The notes beneath the pieces are model-generated. The model was not told the origin of the DNA. It made no database searches and saw only the letters and a list, made by a program, of their open reading frames with translations. DNA of 64,000 bases from Mesaphorura yosii (Eukaryota; Arthropoda; Collembola; Poduromorpha; Tullbergiidae). The position numbers and the translations under genes were made by a program. Shown here piece after piece: positions 41,001-57,251 of the stretch; position 1 is the stretch's first letter, and each line of letters starts with the position of its first letter. The stretch lies in the NCBI GenBank assembly GCA_009869945.1, contig WIXG01000245.1, positions 1 through 64,000 on the forward strand, written 5' to 3'.

Positions 41001-44000
41001 CGTCCGAGGAGGGTTCACGCAGTCGCACAAGGAAGGCGAGTCGATTCTCCCGGAAGGCGAAGAACTTGAGCCGGAGTTGCTCACCGGACTTGTGCACGGG
41101 CGCCAGATTTCCCGCAACTTCAACCCACTGAGGCTTGCCCTGCAATACCAGAGAGACATGTTCTAAATCGAATGCACGTATCACAGCTGTACAAACAAAA
41201 CGAGGTTTAACCTCGAGCACTTCCACGTCTCGACTCTTGGCTACTTCGGTGAAAATTTCCTGTCCTGCATCAAGGAATAACGAAATATGTCTTATGTGAA
41301 ATAGCGTTTGGACTTAATTCTCGAATGTATTCTTCGACTGAATCACGTTCTCACCTTCGAGCGTCTTTTCTTCTCTGTCGTCTGTCATGCAGAAGACTCG
41401 AATGCGAGCCTCGTTCCGCTCAACCCGCTTTGCAAATATGACGAACCTTTCGAAAATCAACGCAATTAGCCGAATGATTTGAGGCCGGAGGCGACGACTG
41501 CATCAAATGCACTTACTTGGCCATGAATGGAACGTGGATGGACTCTCTGTAGAGTTCCGTGGCCATGCGAATGACGTCGTGGCTGGAGTGCCGACAGTCG
41601 ATCAGCCAGAAGCGTGCCGAGACGGTGGTGGTGAAGGAGACGCACTCGTTAAGGAAGGTCAGTGGAGTGGAGCCGGTCACGTCCTCCCACTGCGCACGCG
41701 TCGTGCCTCCTGTCAAATACGTGGCTCGGGTTAACAGCAGAAGAACTCAAGCGCTAATTCTCTCATTCTCATTATTGTGCTCAGGTGGCGAGAGGTGCGA
41801 GTGCCGTTGTGGACGTGGACTTGCCTGTGATGGAGCAGAGGAGTCGGAGCTGCGAGTTGGGGTCCTGGCTCTTGGGCAGAGGAATCGTGAGTGTGATGGG
41901 TTTGTGGAACTTCCTCCTTCGCGGCTCCACCGTGACGATCGGAGACACCGACACGCGGCTCCCGCCGATCTTCTGCGTCAGTTCCGTGGGAATCGGGTGC
42001 GCCTGCGCAATAAATCAGTCGTGTAAGCATCTGCGGTGCGGACCGGCTGGACCCTCAACGAACCACTCAGACGGCAACAGCGGATAAAGCAGACACCCGA
42101 CCCTCGAAAGCCTCGACTCGACGGAAATGTGAAGAAAATTGACTCACACAGTGAAGAAAAGTTGAAGCAATGTTAAAGTGAAGCATTTATTAGGTATTAG
42201 TAGGCGAATTTCACAAAAGTTGACACGTTTCACACTCCTAACTAGCCCCAAACTACAACACCCGCACTAATCCTAAGATATACTCGTCTAAGTACGTAAT
42301 ACATGAAGACAAGGAACAGCTCCACAAGCATTAGTAAAAGCAAGGATCGAAAGCCCGTCCACCTTAGAGTTGGAAGCTCAGCAGTGCTCGAAATGAGCGA
42401 CTTTGGAATTAATTCGGATCGGGCGAGGGAGTCAAGCTGGAAGATAAGCAATACTGATCGCAGTTTTTACTTTTTAATACTGAATGCAGTAATTGTGCAT
42501 GGAAAGATTTCTGGACCGGCCACGTGGAGCCACTGGCAACCTTGCTTCAACAGTTCTTCACAAGATGTGATTCCTTTGATCTACTTTTGAAAGAAAATTT
42601 TCTTTCTCATCACAGTTCGTCTGGGGAACTTCATGGAGATCATAAATGACAAGCAAAATACTCTTTAGACTCTTTCAAAGCAGTAACTGTTATTAAGCAC
42701 AAAGTGACACGTCTTTTCTGGACCGCCAATCAAGTCCGTCGTGCTGTCCGCCAAAAAGCTGACCCGCGATGGGCAAAGGTTACCAAATGAGGGCAAACCG
42801 TTTCTTTTTCGGAATGTTGGTGACTATGATCTTTTTGAAGCAGGTTTTATCGGCTGCGTTCGGTTTCCTTACCTGCAGTCCGACCTTTATTCTCTTCGTG
42901 AGCGCACCGCTCGGAAACACCGCCTGCACTTGCGGCACCACCGCCGACGAAACTAGCCCACCCTCCGGACCAACAGCGTGGATCTCCTGACGAATGCGCG
43001 ACACGAGGGCAAAGTACTGCGGGAAGTCGGCTGTCAGAATCCGCGTCAGCCTGTTGGTCTTCAGCTCCTCCGCACTGCGCAGCTTCGTCTCTGCAAGACA
43101 CAAATTAAACCATCAATTCTCAGTTCTGGTCGACTCAGGCTCGATTCGATCTGCGTGGGCCTACCCGCATCATTCGACTCGTTGAGAACGTCCTCAGACC
43201 CATCCCACGTGTGCTCCTTCCACGTCTCACCGTTGTCCGACCTGAGAATGACAATTTCCCGCTGCTGATTGCGCAGAGACGCAAAGTGGGGCACTTCCAG
43301 AACAACAGGGCCAAGAAATTGAGCCCCCACGGGTCCCAGCTCCAGAATTCTGGAGGCCAGCGCTTCACCCTCCATGAGAGGAGGCGGGTGAATCAGTTTG
43401 TCCTTCCGCAGGTATTTGCACGTGATCCGAATGGGGCTCGCTGCTTTCTTTGGCGGAATGATGACTCGAACTCCGGAGTGGCGGCAGCCCCGCATCGCTC
43501 CACCCCGCGCGTCCACCATGAAACTGACTAGGAAGCTGCAACACAGAGACACAATTAGCACCTGCACGTAATTCGATCAATTCTCGTCGAGTGGAATAGT
43601 TTAAGTAATTTTGTGATGTGACAAGACTTAGACTGCTTATTTCGCTTACTTTCTCCAGTGAAGTTTTCTGAACGACAAAGCAGGCGTGCAAAGAAATTAG
43701 TTTTAATATTAATAAAGCTCAGTGGTTAAATGCTTAGTCAACACACGAACTAATTGGCTGAGTGTTACAGATTGCTTTCGATAGAATTCTTTTAATACTT
43801 TATCCTGAAAATTTCATTTTGGCGGCAAGTTTTGTTTGACTTACCCGATTTGGTAGGGTGCGTGAGAGATGTCGACGTTGTCCGCGTCCATGTTTTGGTA
43901 GAACCGCTGCGTGACTTGGTTTTCGTCGCCGTTCACATCTGCAAGACAAAGAATTTATAGAGGGCTACTCCGAGCTTCTAATTTGTAATTGACTTACATG

Positions 44001-47000
44001 CTGAGTCTCTGTGCTGGTGCTCGTCACGGGTGACGTCGATGGGGAGGGAGTCGTCGCCGAGGGACTTCATATCATCCACGGTCAAGTAGCGGTAGGACTC
44101 ATTGCCCACCTCCTCAGTGCCCTCGTCCTCAGAGTCAGAAGCCATGTTCTCCGCCATGTTCTCGGGAGACATGACTTTGTACTTCTCCTCAATCGTCGTC
44201 GTCATCACCGTCGTCGTTGTGACTATCTTCAGCGTTTCGACTACCGACACGTACCCCAGCCTTTCCGCGATGCTCAACGGCGTTTGACCAGCCTAAATGT
44301 CAATGCACGTTGATCGCTAATTAATGCTGCCAACAGACAAAAATCCCACGTGGGACCTGACAAGGCGACTCACGTTGTTGACTGCGTCCGGGGACGCCTT
44401 CTTCTCTAGCAAAAGTGTGATGATCAGCGTCTGGCCCTGCTGCGCCGCAGAGTGTCTGAAAGAGCCAGGAAAAAATGTCGTAGGACTTCCTCGACTGAAA
44501 CCAGAAATGAAGAGAAACCTGACTGCCCTGACCAGCATGACTTACAGAGGAGTGTATCCGGAAGAGGTGGTGCTGTGGACGTCTGCGCCCTGCTGGAGCA
44601 AATACCGCACCATGGCCGACTGCCCGAAGTGCGAAGCGATGTGCAGACTCGTGTACCCAGAATTTGTCTTGGCGTCAACGAGGGCGTTGGAGTTGACCAG
44701 CGCCATGGCGGCAGGCACGCGATCTTCCTGCGCAGCGAGATGGAGCCCACACAGCCCATTCTACAATCAAATGCACGATAAGGTACGGTGAAATGACACC
44801 ACTTTCAAGTTGAGTTTTAGTAGATTGTGGACCTTTGATCCGGCATTGACGTCGGCCCCATTGTCGGCCAGGAACTGAATCATCTCTGCGTGCCCTTCCT
44901 GAAACAGAAATCAGTAGCGTCATGTAAGAGTCTTAACAGCTACGTGAAATATCCTCTCGGAGTGACAAAATGAGCCTTTTCACCTGTGACGCGAGATGGA
45001 TGGGTGTGAAGCCGGCCCTGGTCTGGGCGTTGATGTCGCACTCCGCCCTCAGAAGAGCGGCTGCGAGGTCGATTTGGTTCTTCTTGGCGGCCACATGCAG
45101 GGGCGTGTAACCGTTCTTGGCCACGCAGGCCGGGTCGGCTTCTGACTGTAGTAGCGCGATGGCGACGGCCACATTCTCGTGGTGGGCAGCCAAGTGCAAA
45201 GGAGTCAACGAGTTCTGAAACAGATATATGTGTAAATTATCGCAGAGCAAGGATAAGGGTTTGAAGTCAGAGCGGGTCTCACCTTGCCCTCTGCATTGAC
45301 CGAGGCGCCATTGCTGAGGAGCAGAGTGACGAGACCGAGGTGGTTGTACTTGGACGCCAAGTGCAAAGGTGTGAAGCCTCGCTTGGTCTGGGCATTGACG
45401 TTCGCTCCCTTGTCCAGCAGAACTTGCACCACCTGCACACAACAACAGATTCAGCGCGTCAAACATCGTGCACATGCCAAGCAAGGAATTCAGGCGTCGA
45501 GTGCAAAATGGCAAACCGGGAATTTTCGTTTGTTTGGGTTGGCTCGTCACGTCAGTTGTCACTCGACTCGCGACGAAACGTGAGAACAGTTTCAAGTAGT
45601 TTACACTTTATCAGAACTTGGCACAAAGACAAGATTTTTCCAAGACTCGGGATCGGGACTGTGATCTCGGGAACCAATGATTCGGCCAAGCTCCTCATGC
45701 AATGGTCGATCATAAAAGAAAGATCAAAAAGATAGGCGCTGGGAGGACACGAATTGAGAGAGAGAGAGAGTACGAATTTATTCGATGCTTTGGGGTTAGA
45801 GTACAGTGCAGAGTCCACACACGTTAAGTTTCTATGCACGGCACACGATTTAGGAAAGGAAAGGCACACTTTGACCGCTAAGCTCATTTACTGACTGGGC
45901 ATGTCCACTGGCACTTGTGTGATTGATTCGGCCGAGGATGTACTGCACGATTATGCTGTCACTTATCTTTTTGGCTAAAAAGTGCTTTACCTCTTCCTTG
46001 CCCTCCTTGCAAGCTACGTGCAGCGCCGTGTACGCCTCCTTCGTCACTGCGTCCACCGGTGTCCCGTGCTGCAGGAGCAGCATCACCAGGTCGCTATTCC
46101 CCAACCGGGCCGCGATGTGCATTGCGCACTGGTCCTCCTGAAAATAATGCAGCCAGTAAAATGATTGAGCTCAGCGTTCATAGATCGGGTGAGACCGTAC
46201 CTTGGCTCGTGCGTCCACCGTGGCTCCGTTTCTGAGGAGAATCCGCACGATGTCGGTCTGGTTCGCTCTGGCGGCCAAGTGCAGCGGCGTCTCCCCACGA
46301 ATCGTGGCTGCGTCCGCCTTCGCTCCATTTTGCAACAGAAAGATGGCGATGTTCATGCAGCCCATGAACGCTGGAATCCAAATACATGTTCATGGTCCAA
46401 GTTCTCTGATGATACGAACCTTTAGTCTTTGATTTCTCACCCGAGACGTGGAGGGGCGTGAGACCGGACTCGGTGGTCGACTCGATTTGAGCACCGCACT
46501 TGAGGAGAAGTTCCACCACTTTGATCCTGTTCTTCTTGCACGCAATGTGCAACGGAGTGAAGCCGTTCAGTGCCCTCGCGTTGGGGTCTGCCTTCTTGTC
46601 CAGAAGTAGCTTGGCAACTCGAACATGGCCACAGTGACTCGCCACGTGCAACGCTGCAAAAATAAAAATTTCAACCTGTGAACCTGCATTCACCACTTCA
46701 CTGGGTTGTCTAATCTGCTTACCAGTCAGATAGTCGACCGTCACGTCATCGACTGGAGTTTTGTGGTAGATGAGTATTCTGGCAGCATCCACGTGATCGC
46801 CCTGCGCCGCCATGTGCAGACTCGACAACCCGTTCTGCAAACAACAAACATATGAACATGCTCTGGCACAGTCAAAATAAAGAGAAATAACGTACCTTTG
46901 TTTTTGCAGTGATGGGAGCTCCCTTCTCAAGAAGAAGGTCTACAAGCTGTTCGTGTCCACTCCGAGCCGCGCAGTGGAGTGGAGTCTGACAAGAAAGGAA

Positions 47001-49526
47001 ACCATGAGTATAGAGGATAAAAGTAACAGGGCGTCCACCTCACCAATCCGTCCCTTGTTTTCGCGTCAATACTAGCTCCGTGCTGGAGGAGAAGAACCGC
47101 CATGTGAGACTTGCCCCATTTGGCAGCGACATGCAGCTGAGGAAATAATTGCCATAAAAATCGAACTAATTAGATCAGAATAGGAAAATTTCCAGAATTG
47201 AAAACTGCGCGCTTCGTTCTGCTTACCGGCGTGATTTGGTGCTTCGCAGGAAAATTCACGTCCGCTCCGCGTTCCAACAGCAGACCAGCGACTGCGCAGA
47301 ACCACTCAGATTGAAGTTGACTCTTAGCAAGCACAACGTACCCATTATTGAACGTACCTTCGTGGTTTCCGTAATGTGCCGCAATGTGCAGAGGCGTGAA
47401 ATTTGACTTTGAGGTCACGTCGGGGTTGCCCGCGTTTTGGAGGAGGAGGTTGGCCGCTTTGCAGTCGTCCTTCTTGGCCGCGATATGCAGGGCAGGAAGT
47501 CTCACCTTTCCTCGGACGTCGCTCTCGAGGAGAAGAGCGACCACCTTGTCGTGGCCCTGCTGCATCGCCACAGCCAATGGGGTGAAGCCATCCTCCGTGG
47601 CCAGCTAAACGAGACTTGGTTGAAGACGAGGAGAAGAGTGAACCATTCAATTAAGTGAAGTTTTTACTTACTGACTGGTTGGCCCCGTTGGCCAAGAGGA
47701 ACTTGACCACCGTGTCGTGGTTCTCCTGTGACGCCATGTACAGGGCGGTGAAGCCCGCCTGGCTCTGCGCGTTGAGGTTGGCGCCATGACGCACTAGTAC
47801 ACGAACAACTTCTTCTTGTCCAGCTGTAAAGCGAAGCAGTAGGCATTTCTTACTTCGATCATTCCACGAGAGTGCTATTTGTGAAAGGGAATGTTACCTA
47901 GCGCTGCGATGTGGAGTGCGGTGTTGCCCTTCCTCGTGGCGGAGTCCACCAAGGCTCCTCTCTCCAGCAACTCAGACACGATGTTGACGTGCCCATCCTG
48001 AAAGAAGACAAGGTTCATTTTGACTGGTGTCAAGTAAATTAAGAATAGATCAAGTCTCGGAAACTCGGATGAACGTACCTTCGAGGCGAGGTGCAGGGCA
48101 TTGAGTCCGTTGGCGTTGCATGTGTTGATGTCTACGCTGGCTTTCAGATACTCCAGCACCTTCTCCAAGTTGCCAGCACGAGCAGCTCGAAGCAGACCCG
48201 TTCCGGGTTCAGACTAAAGAGATTGGGAAGTCCAATTAGTGTGCAATCATTACGCCAACTTAAGTTAGACTGAATTTGCGAAGGTGATCACTGCCAAATG
48301 AGACCGCACGCCCTGTCACATATCTCTGTTGGGCCGGTATATCCAAACTTACCGAGGATTGCGAGGTTTCGGTGACCATTGCCGAAACTGGTTAAATGAC
48401 TTCCTAAATAACTGCAAATTCTAACTCTATACTCGCTTATGTTAGTCTTCGATGACCATCCCAATGTCTAAAATGGCCCGAGTTGTGAATGGCCGTGAAA
48501 CCAACACAATTTGTATGCAACTCAATGACAGAGTAAAAAGGGTGCAGGAAAATCGATATTTGGCTTGTGCAGTCAGTGCACTTGCGCTGACAAGTTGATC
48601 GGGCCCAGCCTACAACCACCGCACATCTCTCCGGACCTTGCAATGAACGCTGCTGGACTGCGCGAGAATTGTGAGGGGGAGACCGAGTCGAGATTCGCAA
48701 GCCGACTGTCCAACTACTGCATTCGCCCCATCGCATGATGCACCCAGACTCATTAATTCAGGCAGCCAGACAATACTCTATTCATGCCGGCCCTGATCAG
48801 TCTCTCAATTGTACCCTCACAAACCCCAAACTGTGCTTTTCACAAGTAATTAGTTAGTCAAAATACTCATAGTAGTGTTTAATAATCCTAATCCAATTAT
48901 ATTAGTGCTAAGAAATGACAGGCCCTCGAAGCGCGCTGATGAAGCAAATCTGTAGCCACATCTTGGACTGGGCGTTTTATTACTATTGCCGGACGGATCT
49001 GCTGATCTGCTCTGTCGTCGACGCACTCGACAGAGTCCGCCTTCATAACCCCTCACAATTACCCTCAAATTAAAGAGACTGGACTTACCGCGAGACTGGA
49101 AATGGAAGCTATTTTCTTGAACATAATTACGGAGTCGGTAACTTACTGAATTGTTAACTTATGAGCTATTCCGCTACGCCCTATGCCCTATCTAGTACAA
49201 CCAGTGGCGATCTGCTCGAGGAAGACCGTAGCGGAGGAAACAGTTGCCGATCACTCCCGTCTGTGTCTAAAAATAGCTTTCTGCTCATTCCGAAGACCGG
49301 AGTTGGTGTAATGTGCACTGTGCAGTCCATTCTGGGCAATCACCGCCTGCGCTCGCACTTCATAACTATCTTGCTGCCCGCCATTTAGTAAGCCGAGTTG
49401 TCTACCAATAATTAGACTTACTAGTTTCCGCTGCAGCTTGCTGGCATTGGTCGGACTCCGAGCACTCGGCAGGAATGGCGGAGAATGCACATTGTTTAGA
49501 TCGAGGCTCAAGTCCTGCTTGATCAT
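38080..49526 (-). CDS. Ank: Ankyrin (ANK repeats, ZU5-UPA, death domain), 1,678-1,880 aa
   Basis: Shared exons on the - strand: 48213-48079, 47997-47898, 47823-47672, 47604-47358, 47291-47227, 47136-47044, 46985-46896, 46834-46723, 46653-46441, 46370-46201, 46137-45991, 45432-45283, 45214-44984, 44898-44833, 44760-44546, 44455-44374, 44292-43998, 43938-43845, 43535-43165, 43090-42873, 42002-41825, 41709-41517, 41446-41355, 41264-41212, 41139-40966, 40901-40563, 40477-40217, 40142-40019 and 39950-39891. First exons are alternative (49526-49422, 49124-49089 or 48379-48353), as are last exons (39594-39383 or 38897-38080). About 780 residues of ANK repeats (23-24 units) bind membrane proteins. 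Two ZU5 parts and a UPA domain bind beta-spectrin (RDEHQ to RIIFMRD). A death domain ([15 protein letters not shown]) and an acidic tail follow. Ankyrins anchor channels and adhesion proteins to spectrin. All phases close. The exon at 42002-41825 ends at a GC donor, and the exon at 44898-44833 at a weak GTCCAC. Confidence 0.95.
39383..39594 (-). other. Proximal alternative last exon of ankyrin
   Basis: This exon (acceptor side 39594) joins the preceding phase-1 exon and ends in a TGA at 39385-39383, adding an acidic 70-residue tail. - strand AATAAA signals at 39299-39294 and 39147-39142 lie close downstream. The distal exon 38897-38080 takes the same phase and encodes 271 different residues, rich in Ser, Glu and Asp. 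The two ends must be mutually exclusive. Confidence 0.7.
48353..49526 (-). other. Three candidate alternative first exons of ankyrin
   Basis: Each of 49526-49422 (starts [12 protein letters not shown]), 49124-49089 ([12 protein letters not shown]) and 48379-48353 (MVTETSQSS) begins with an ATG, has a phase-0 end and a GTAAGT donor. Each can splice to the first ANK exon at 48213. This suggests three promoters or start sites giving different N-termini. It is also possible that only one or two are used. Confidence 0.6.
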
Positions 49527-53634
<4,108 letters not shown>

Positions 53635-54527
53635 ATGATTGGGACGAGCAAAGTTGAGTACGTGCAGGCGGATCAGCTCGTGGCCACGTCCTACGTGAAG
53701 AATTCAAAAGCGATTGGCTTCCTGTGGGGTATCTTTAGTGTGTGCTTCGCCATCATCTCCGTCGTCATCTTCGTCCAGCCGCAGTGGATCGGCTCCGACA
53801 CATCGAGCTACTTCGGTCTGTGGCAGCACTGCAGCTCTGCCACCGACTCGTTCCTCTGCCACGGGCGACTGGACGACTTCTCTTCCATCCTCAACCCTTC
53901 ATTCCGGTGCGCCACCGTCTTCATGGGACTCGGATGCGTCATCGCTACACTCGCCGTCTTTGGCCTCATCCTGTTTCTCTGCGCTCCACCGCCAGTAGGC
54001 TTCAACATCGTCAGCTGGCTTATCGCCATCGCAGGTACGCAAACGAAATGAGTCTCGTCCGTCGAAGTGACGTCTAATATTTTGTCATTTGCACAGCTGG
54101 CTTCATGATCACTGGACTGCTGGTCTTCCCTCTTGGGTTCGATCACCCGGCCGTGACTGCGGCGTGCAGCAACGGGGCGAAGGCATTCAGTCTCGGCGAG
54201 TGCGGTCTCCGTTGGGCCTATATTCTGGCAATCATCGGCGTCATGGACGGCGTCGTGCTCTCGGCGCTGGGGTTCACGCTGGCGACTCGTCACATCCGCC
54301 TGCTCGAGTGCAGGTCGGGGCTTCAGTCCGCGACGGGCAGCGCGCGGCCTCTCTTCTACTCCGTCAACGAGAGCCTCCCGACCTCCACCGCCTCGCTCTC
54401 CGCCTACTCGGCCGCTAAGAAGCGAGCCAGTGCGGGCCCATACTTTGTCCCAGTCGAAGACAAGGACTTTTTCCAAAAGCAGCAGGCAAACATGCACACG
54501 AATTCCATGGCGCAATTTCGACTGTGA
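53635..54527 (+). CDS. LHFPL tetraspan family protein, 276 aa
   Basis: Two exons, 53635-54034 and 54097-54527; 831 bases close in frame. Four membrane helices are clear: AIGFLWGIFSVCFAIISVVI, TVFMGLGCVIATLAVFGLIL, IVSWLIAIAAGFMITGLLVF and WAYILAIIGVMDGVVLSALG. The first outer loop has the claudin-like W..GLW..C..C pattern (QPQW, FGLWQHCSS, FLCHG). The match is to the LHFPL3/4/5 group, in which LHFPL5 (TMHS) binds protocadherin-15 in the hair-cell mechanotransduction complex and LHFPL4 assembles GABA-A receptors. Which paralogue this represents is not resolved. The C-terminal 70 residues are polar and variable. The ATG at 53635 precedes the family-typical start; an AATAAA at 54665-54670 ends the transcript. 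Confidence 0.88.
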
Positions 54528-54705
54528 CACTACATCGTCTTGTAACAGAGTGCTACAAATTAAGCAAGGAGCTTCTCGTCAGTGTCACTGCTTTCGTTAC
54601 TTTTGTATTTTTCGACCTTCGTTTAATTTTGTCAATCTCTTAACTGATTGCTGCCTACACGAACGAATAAAGTCTGTTCATTCAAAAGTGACTGGCTGTT
54701 TGAGT
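54528..54705. other. Overlapping convergent 3' ends of LHFPL and Pox-neuro-like genes
   Basis: The + strand AATAAA (54665-54670) for LHFPL lies next to the Pax stop (54708-54706). The best - strand signal for the Pax gene, ATTAAA at 54627-54622, lies to its left, inside the LHFPL 3' UTR. The two transcripts should overlap antisense by some tens of bases. Confidence 0.55.
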
Positions 54706-55651
54706 TCAATCTTTCAGGATTTCGTCGATGGTGAACAGCCGCACACGAGGCGAGTCGCTCGTCTCCTCTTCAGCTATCACACTCCTCGGCCAACGGCTGT
54801 TTGCAAACAATTCTGCACAATGCGGGAAAACAGGCGGGTAGTGTCGGATTCCGGGAGATTGGGCGCCAAGTGTGTGGGTATGCGCGGCCAGCGCAGCGGC
54901 TGGCGGAACCATGTGCTCCAGTGCCCTCGCACTAAGGAAGCAGTGGTGATCAGGAAAGTGTCGAGGGTCGTGGTGGTGGTGCTGCTGCTGGCCACTTGTG
55001 TCGGACGACTGGTGAAGGATTCTGTTGATTGAGTTGAGTCCAGGAACCCTGCAGCAAACGAGCACTTATGAGGTTTGCTTATAATATTTGCGAGGAAGAG
55101 AAAGCGTGACCGTGCTCATTACCGGTCAGATTCTGCACGTCCACTACTCAAGTGCTGTCGACGGAGCTCTTCTTGCATGTCCGGGGCCAAGCAGTCCGGC
55201 TTGCGATGCTTCAGGCGGAGGATCCGCCGAATGACGGCCGGTGAAGGGGTTTCCTAAGCAAAAGCAATTACCTATCAACCCCAGAGAGGCTTTTCATGGC
55301 TGACGCGAGTCTGCAAGTTCTGTACCCCGAACCTTGAAATTCTTGCCACCAATCGCACCTGGCTTTATGGAGCCAGTTTCGTAGAATCTGGTCAGTATTT
55401 TGGACACGCATCCATGAGATACCAGCAGCTGCCGTGAAATGTCGCACGCACGCACTCCTATAAAGCAGAAATCGAACAGCTGAGTCTCTCAAACAAACGG
55501 AAGTGGGCCGCCCTCGAGGCCTCGAGGAGCCTATGCATGACTGACCTAAAAGTGCGAGCTCCACAATCTTCCTTCGCACACTGTCCGGGAGCGGTCTCCC
55601 GTTCACAAAAACACCTCCCAGCTGGTTGACTCCAGCATGACCTGCAAACAT
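54706..55651 (-). CDS. Poxn: Pox-neuro-like paired-domain transcription factor, about 234 aa
   Basis: Four exons on the - strand: 55651-55546, 55457-55333, 55253-55123 and 55048-54706. The first half of the paired domain (PAI) is highly conserved: [19 protein letters not shown], then [20 protein letters not shown] and [14 protein letters not shown]. The [21 protein letters not shown] wording is nearer Pox neuro than Pax2/5/8 or Pox meso. The second half (RED) is only recognisable by [11 protein letters not shown] and the end LNSINRIL; the usual FAWEIRD helix is replaced by [10 protein letters not shown]. No homeodomain is present. The His-rich tail ends in FTIDEILKD, an eh1/octapeptide-like Groucho-binding motif. 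Pox neuro specifies sensory-organ identity. The ATG at 55651 gives MFAGHAG; the TTTGCAG there also resembles a splice acceptor, so a separate first exon is possible. Confidence 0.78.
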
Positions 55652-57251
55652 CAAATGTCTGCTGTAATATTGTGATGAGATGATTAGGAAAAAGACCGTC
55701 GCTAGAATTCAATATTTTTGTTGCAGCTCCCACACTTCTCCTAGTGCAGATCCCAGGCTCCTCGCCCGAAACCCGGGTGGGAGTCAACTCGTGCACTCAG
55801 TTTTTGGTCACCTGTGTGGGGCATCCTGGGCTTCGTCTGCAGGACAGCGAACCTGGTCAGGGTTCAGCTTCGTGTTCTTTCAGCTTCAGCTGACTAAGTT
55901 GACTTTGACGTGTTCACGCCACCACTGCCACTGGCACAATGACATCCACGTCGCATGAACCGTGCTCATAAACCTGGAGTGTGTGGAACGATTGCACCTG
56001 CACCCAGCTCCGGCTTTCTTCAGCTTGGAAGGCCGAAATGAAATATGCACTGACGACTTGACGAGACGCTCGGTTGTTTCGCTTGAGAGTGACTTGTGGA
56101 AATGGGCTTTCTGTGTGATGCGACGAGTGAGGGTGTCTTCTGAACTGCGATTAATGCGAGAGGCAGCCGCTGTCATGCCTGAGTCACGCCAAGTTAAGCC
56201 AGTAGGAGTCCGCCATTCCATATCGCCCAGGCCAAGAAGTGGGGACCTGGTCCGTCGGCGAAGTCTGCATAATCCCGCTGGGTCCCAGAGGCATCTTATC
56301 TCGTCTCACCTGATGCACAGCATTCATCGGTCGGGCAATGAGTTCATCAACTCAGGCTCAGACCACAGAAGAAACTCCGTGCACAGCTCGAAATGAAAGC
56401 AAATTGAAACTCTTCCTCGCAGTCACGGCTGCAGACTCAGGCAATGCGTGGAAACGAAGCCGAACGAAACTAGCAGACTAGAAGAGTGAATTATAAGAAC
56501 GACGAACGGGCAGCTAATGGAAAATTGTACGAATTTAAGATTCAAAGGTCCTTCGACACAATAAACGTCCGTGCTTGGGGTTTTCAGGATTCCAATAATT
56601 TTGTTGCTGGAAATACCTTGGATCTGATTGATAACTGCACGGGAAATTAAGCAACTCGGCCCAAAGCGACCAAAACACGAGACACCTGCTCCATGCGAAG
56701 GGTGGTCGGACATTGTGCACGGTTCGTATCTCTTCTTGATCTCCATCATGTCACCAATCAGATCGGAATTCAATTTGGCATTCCTCGACGAATGCATGCA
56801 CGGGTCGACCGAGCCGGAAGGTCTAAATTATTCAGTTGCAGGAAATTACCTTCGATCCCTGCCCCCATTAAACACTTGCGAAGAGGTCCAGGCGAAATGA
56901 GAAGCAAAACAATCCGACTCCTGCATTCCAGTGAATTCTTCCAAAACAATAAAACTTCTGTCTGAAACCGCCGATCCAATCGGCAAACTGCTCAGCAATC
57001 GGATCAACAAATCGCTGACCAGATACCCCGTTAACTTTTGTTTCAATTTAAAGTTGTAAAGCCAGTTAAAAGACATGCCATGAGCCAAAAGAGTAAAATG
57101 CGTGACTCTTGAAAATTTATTGCGTCGTAATTTCACAATTGCTCTGGTCTTCAAGCGAATAGATTGCAGGCTTACTGAATTCGTTTAAATGCAAGTTTAA
57201 CTTGGCATCAAGGGTCGATCACTCGTCAACGCCAAGAATAGGTAGTTAGGA
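55652..57251. other. Intergenic: Pox-neuro-like 5' flank and MON1 3' flank
   Basis: No gene is supported. A - strand AATAAA at 57121-57116 lies about 130 bases past the MON1 stop and is its likely poly(A) signal. The remaining 1.4 kb should contain the promoter, and possibly an extra 5' exon, of the paired-domain gene. Open frames of 90-145 codons here show no domain. Confidence 0.4.

Noticed and set aside
56423-56965. Frames of 90-124 codons on both strands between the Pax and MON1 genes
   Set aside because: No motif, no phase-matched exon neighbours, and mutually overlapping frames, as expected by chance.
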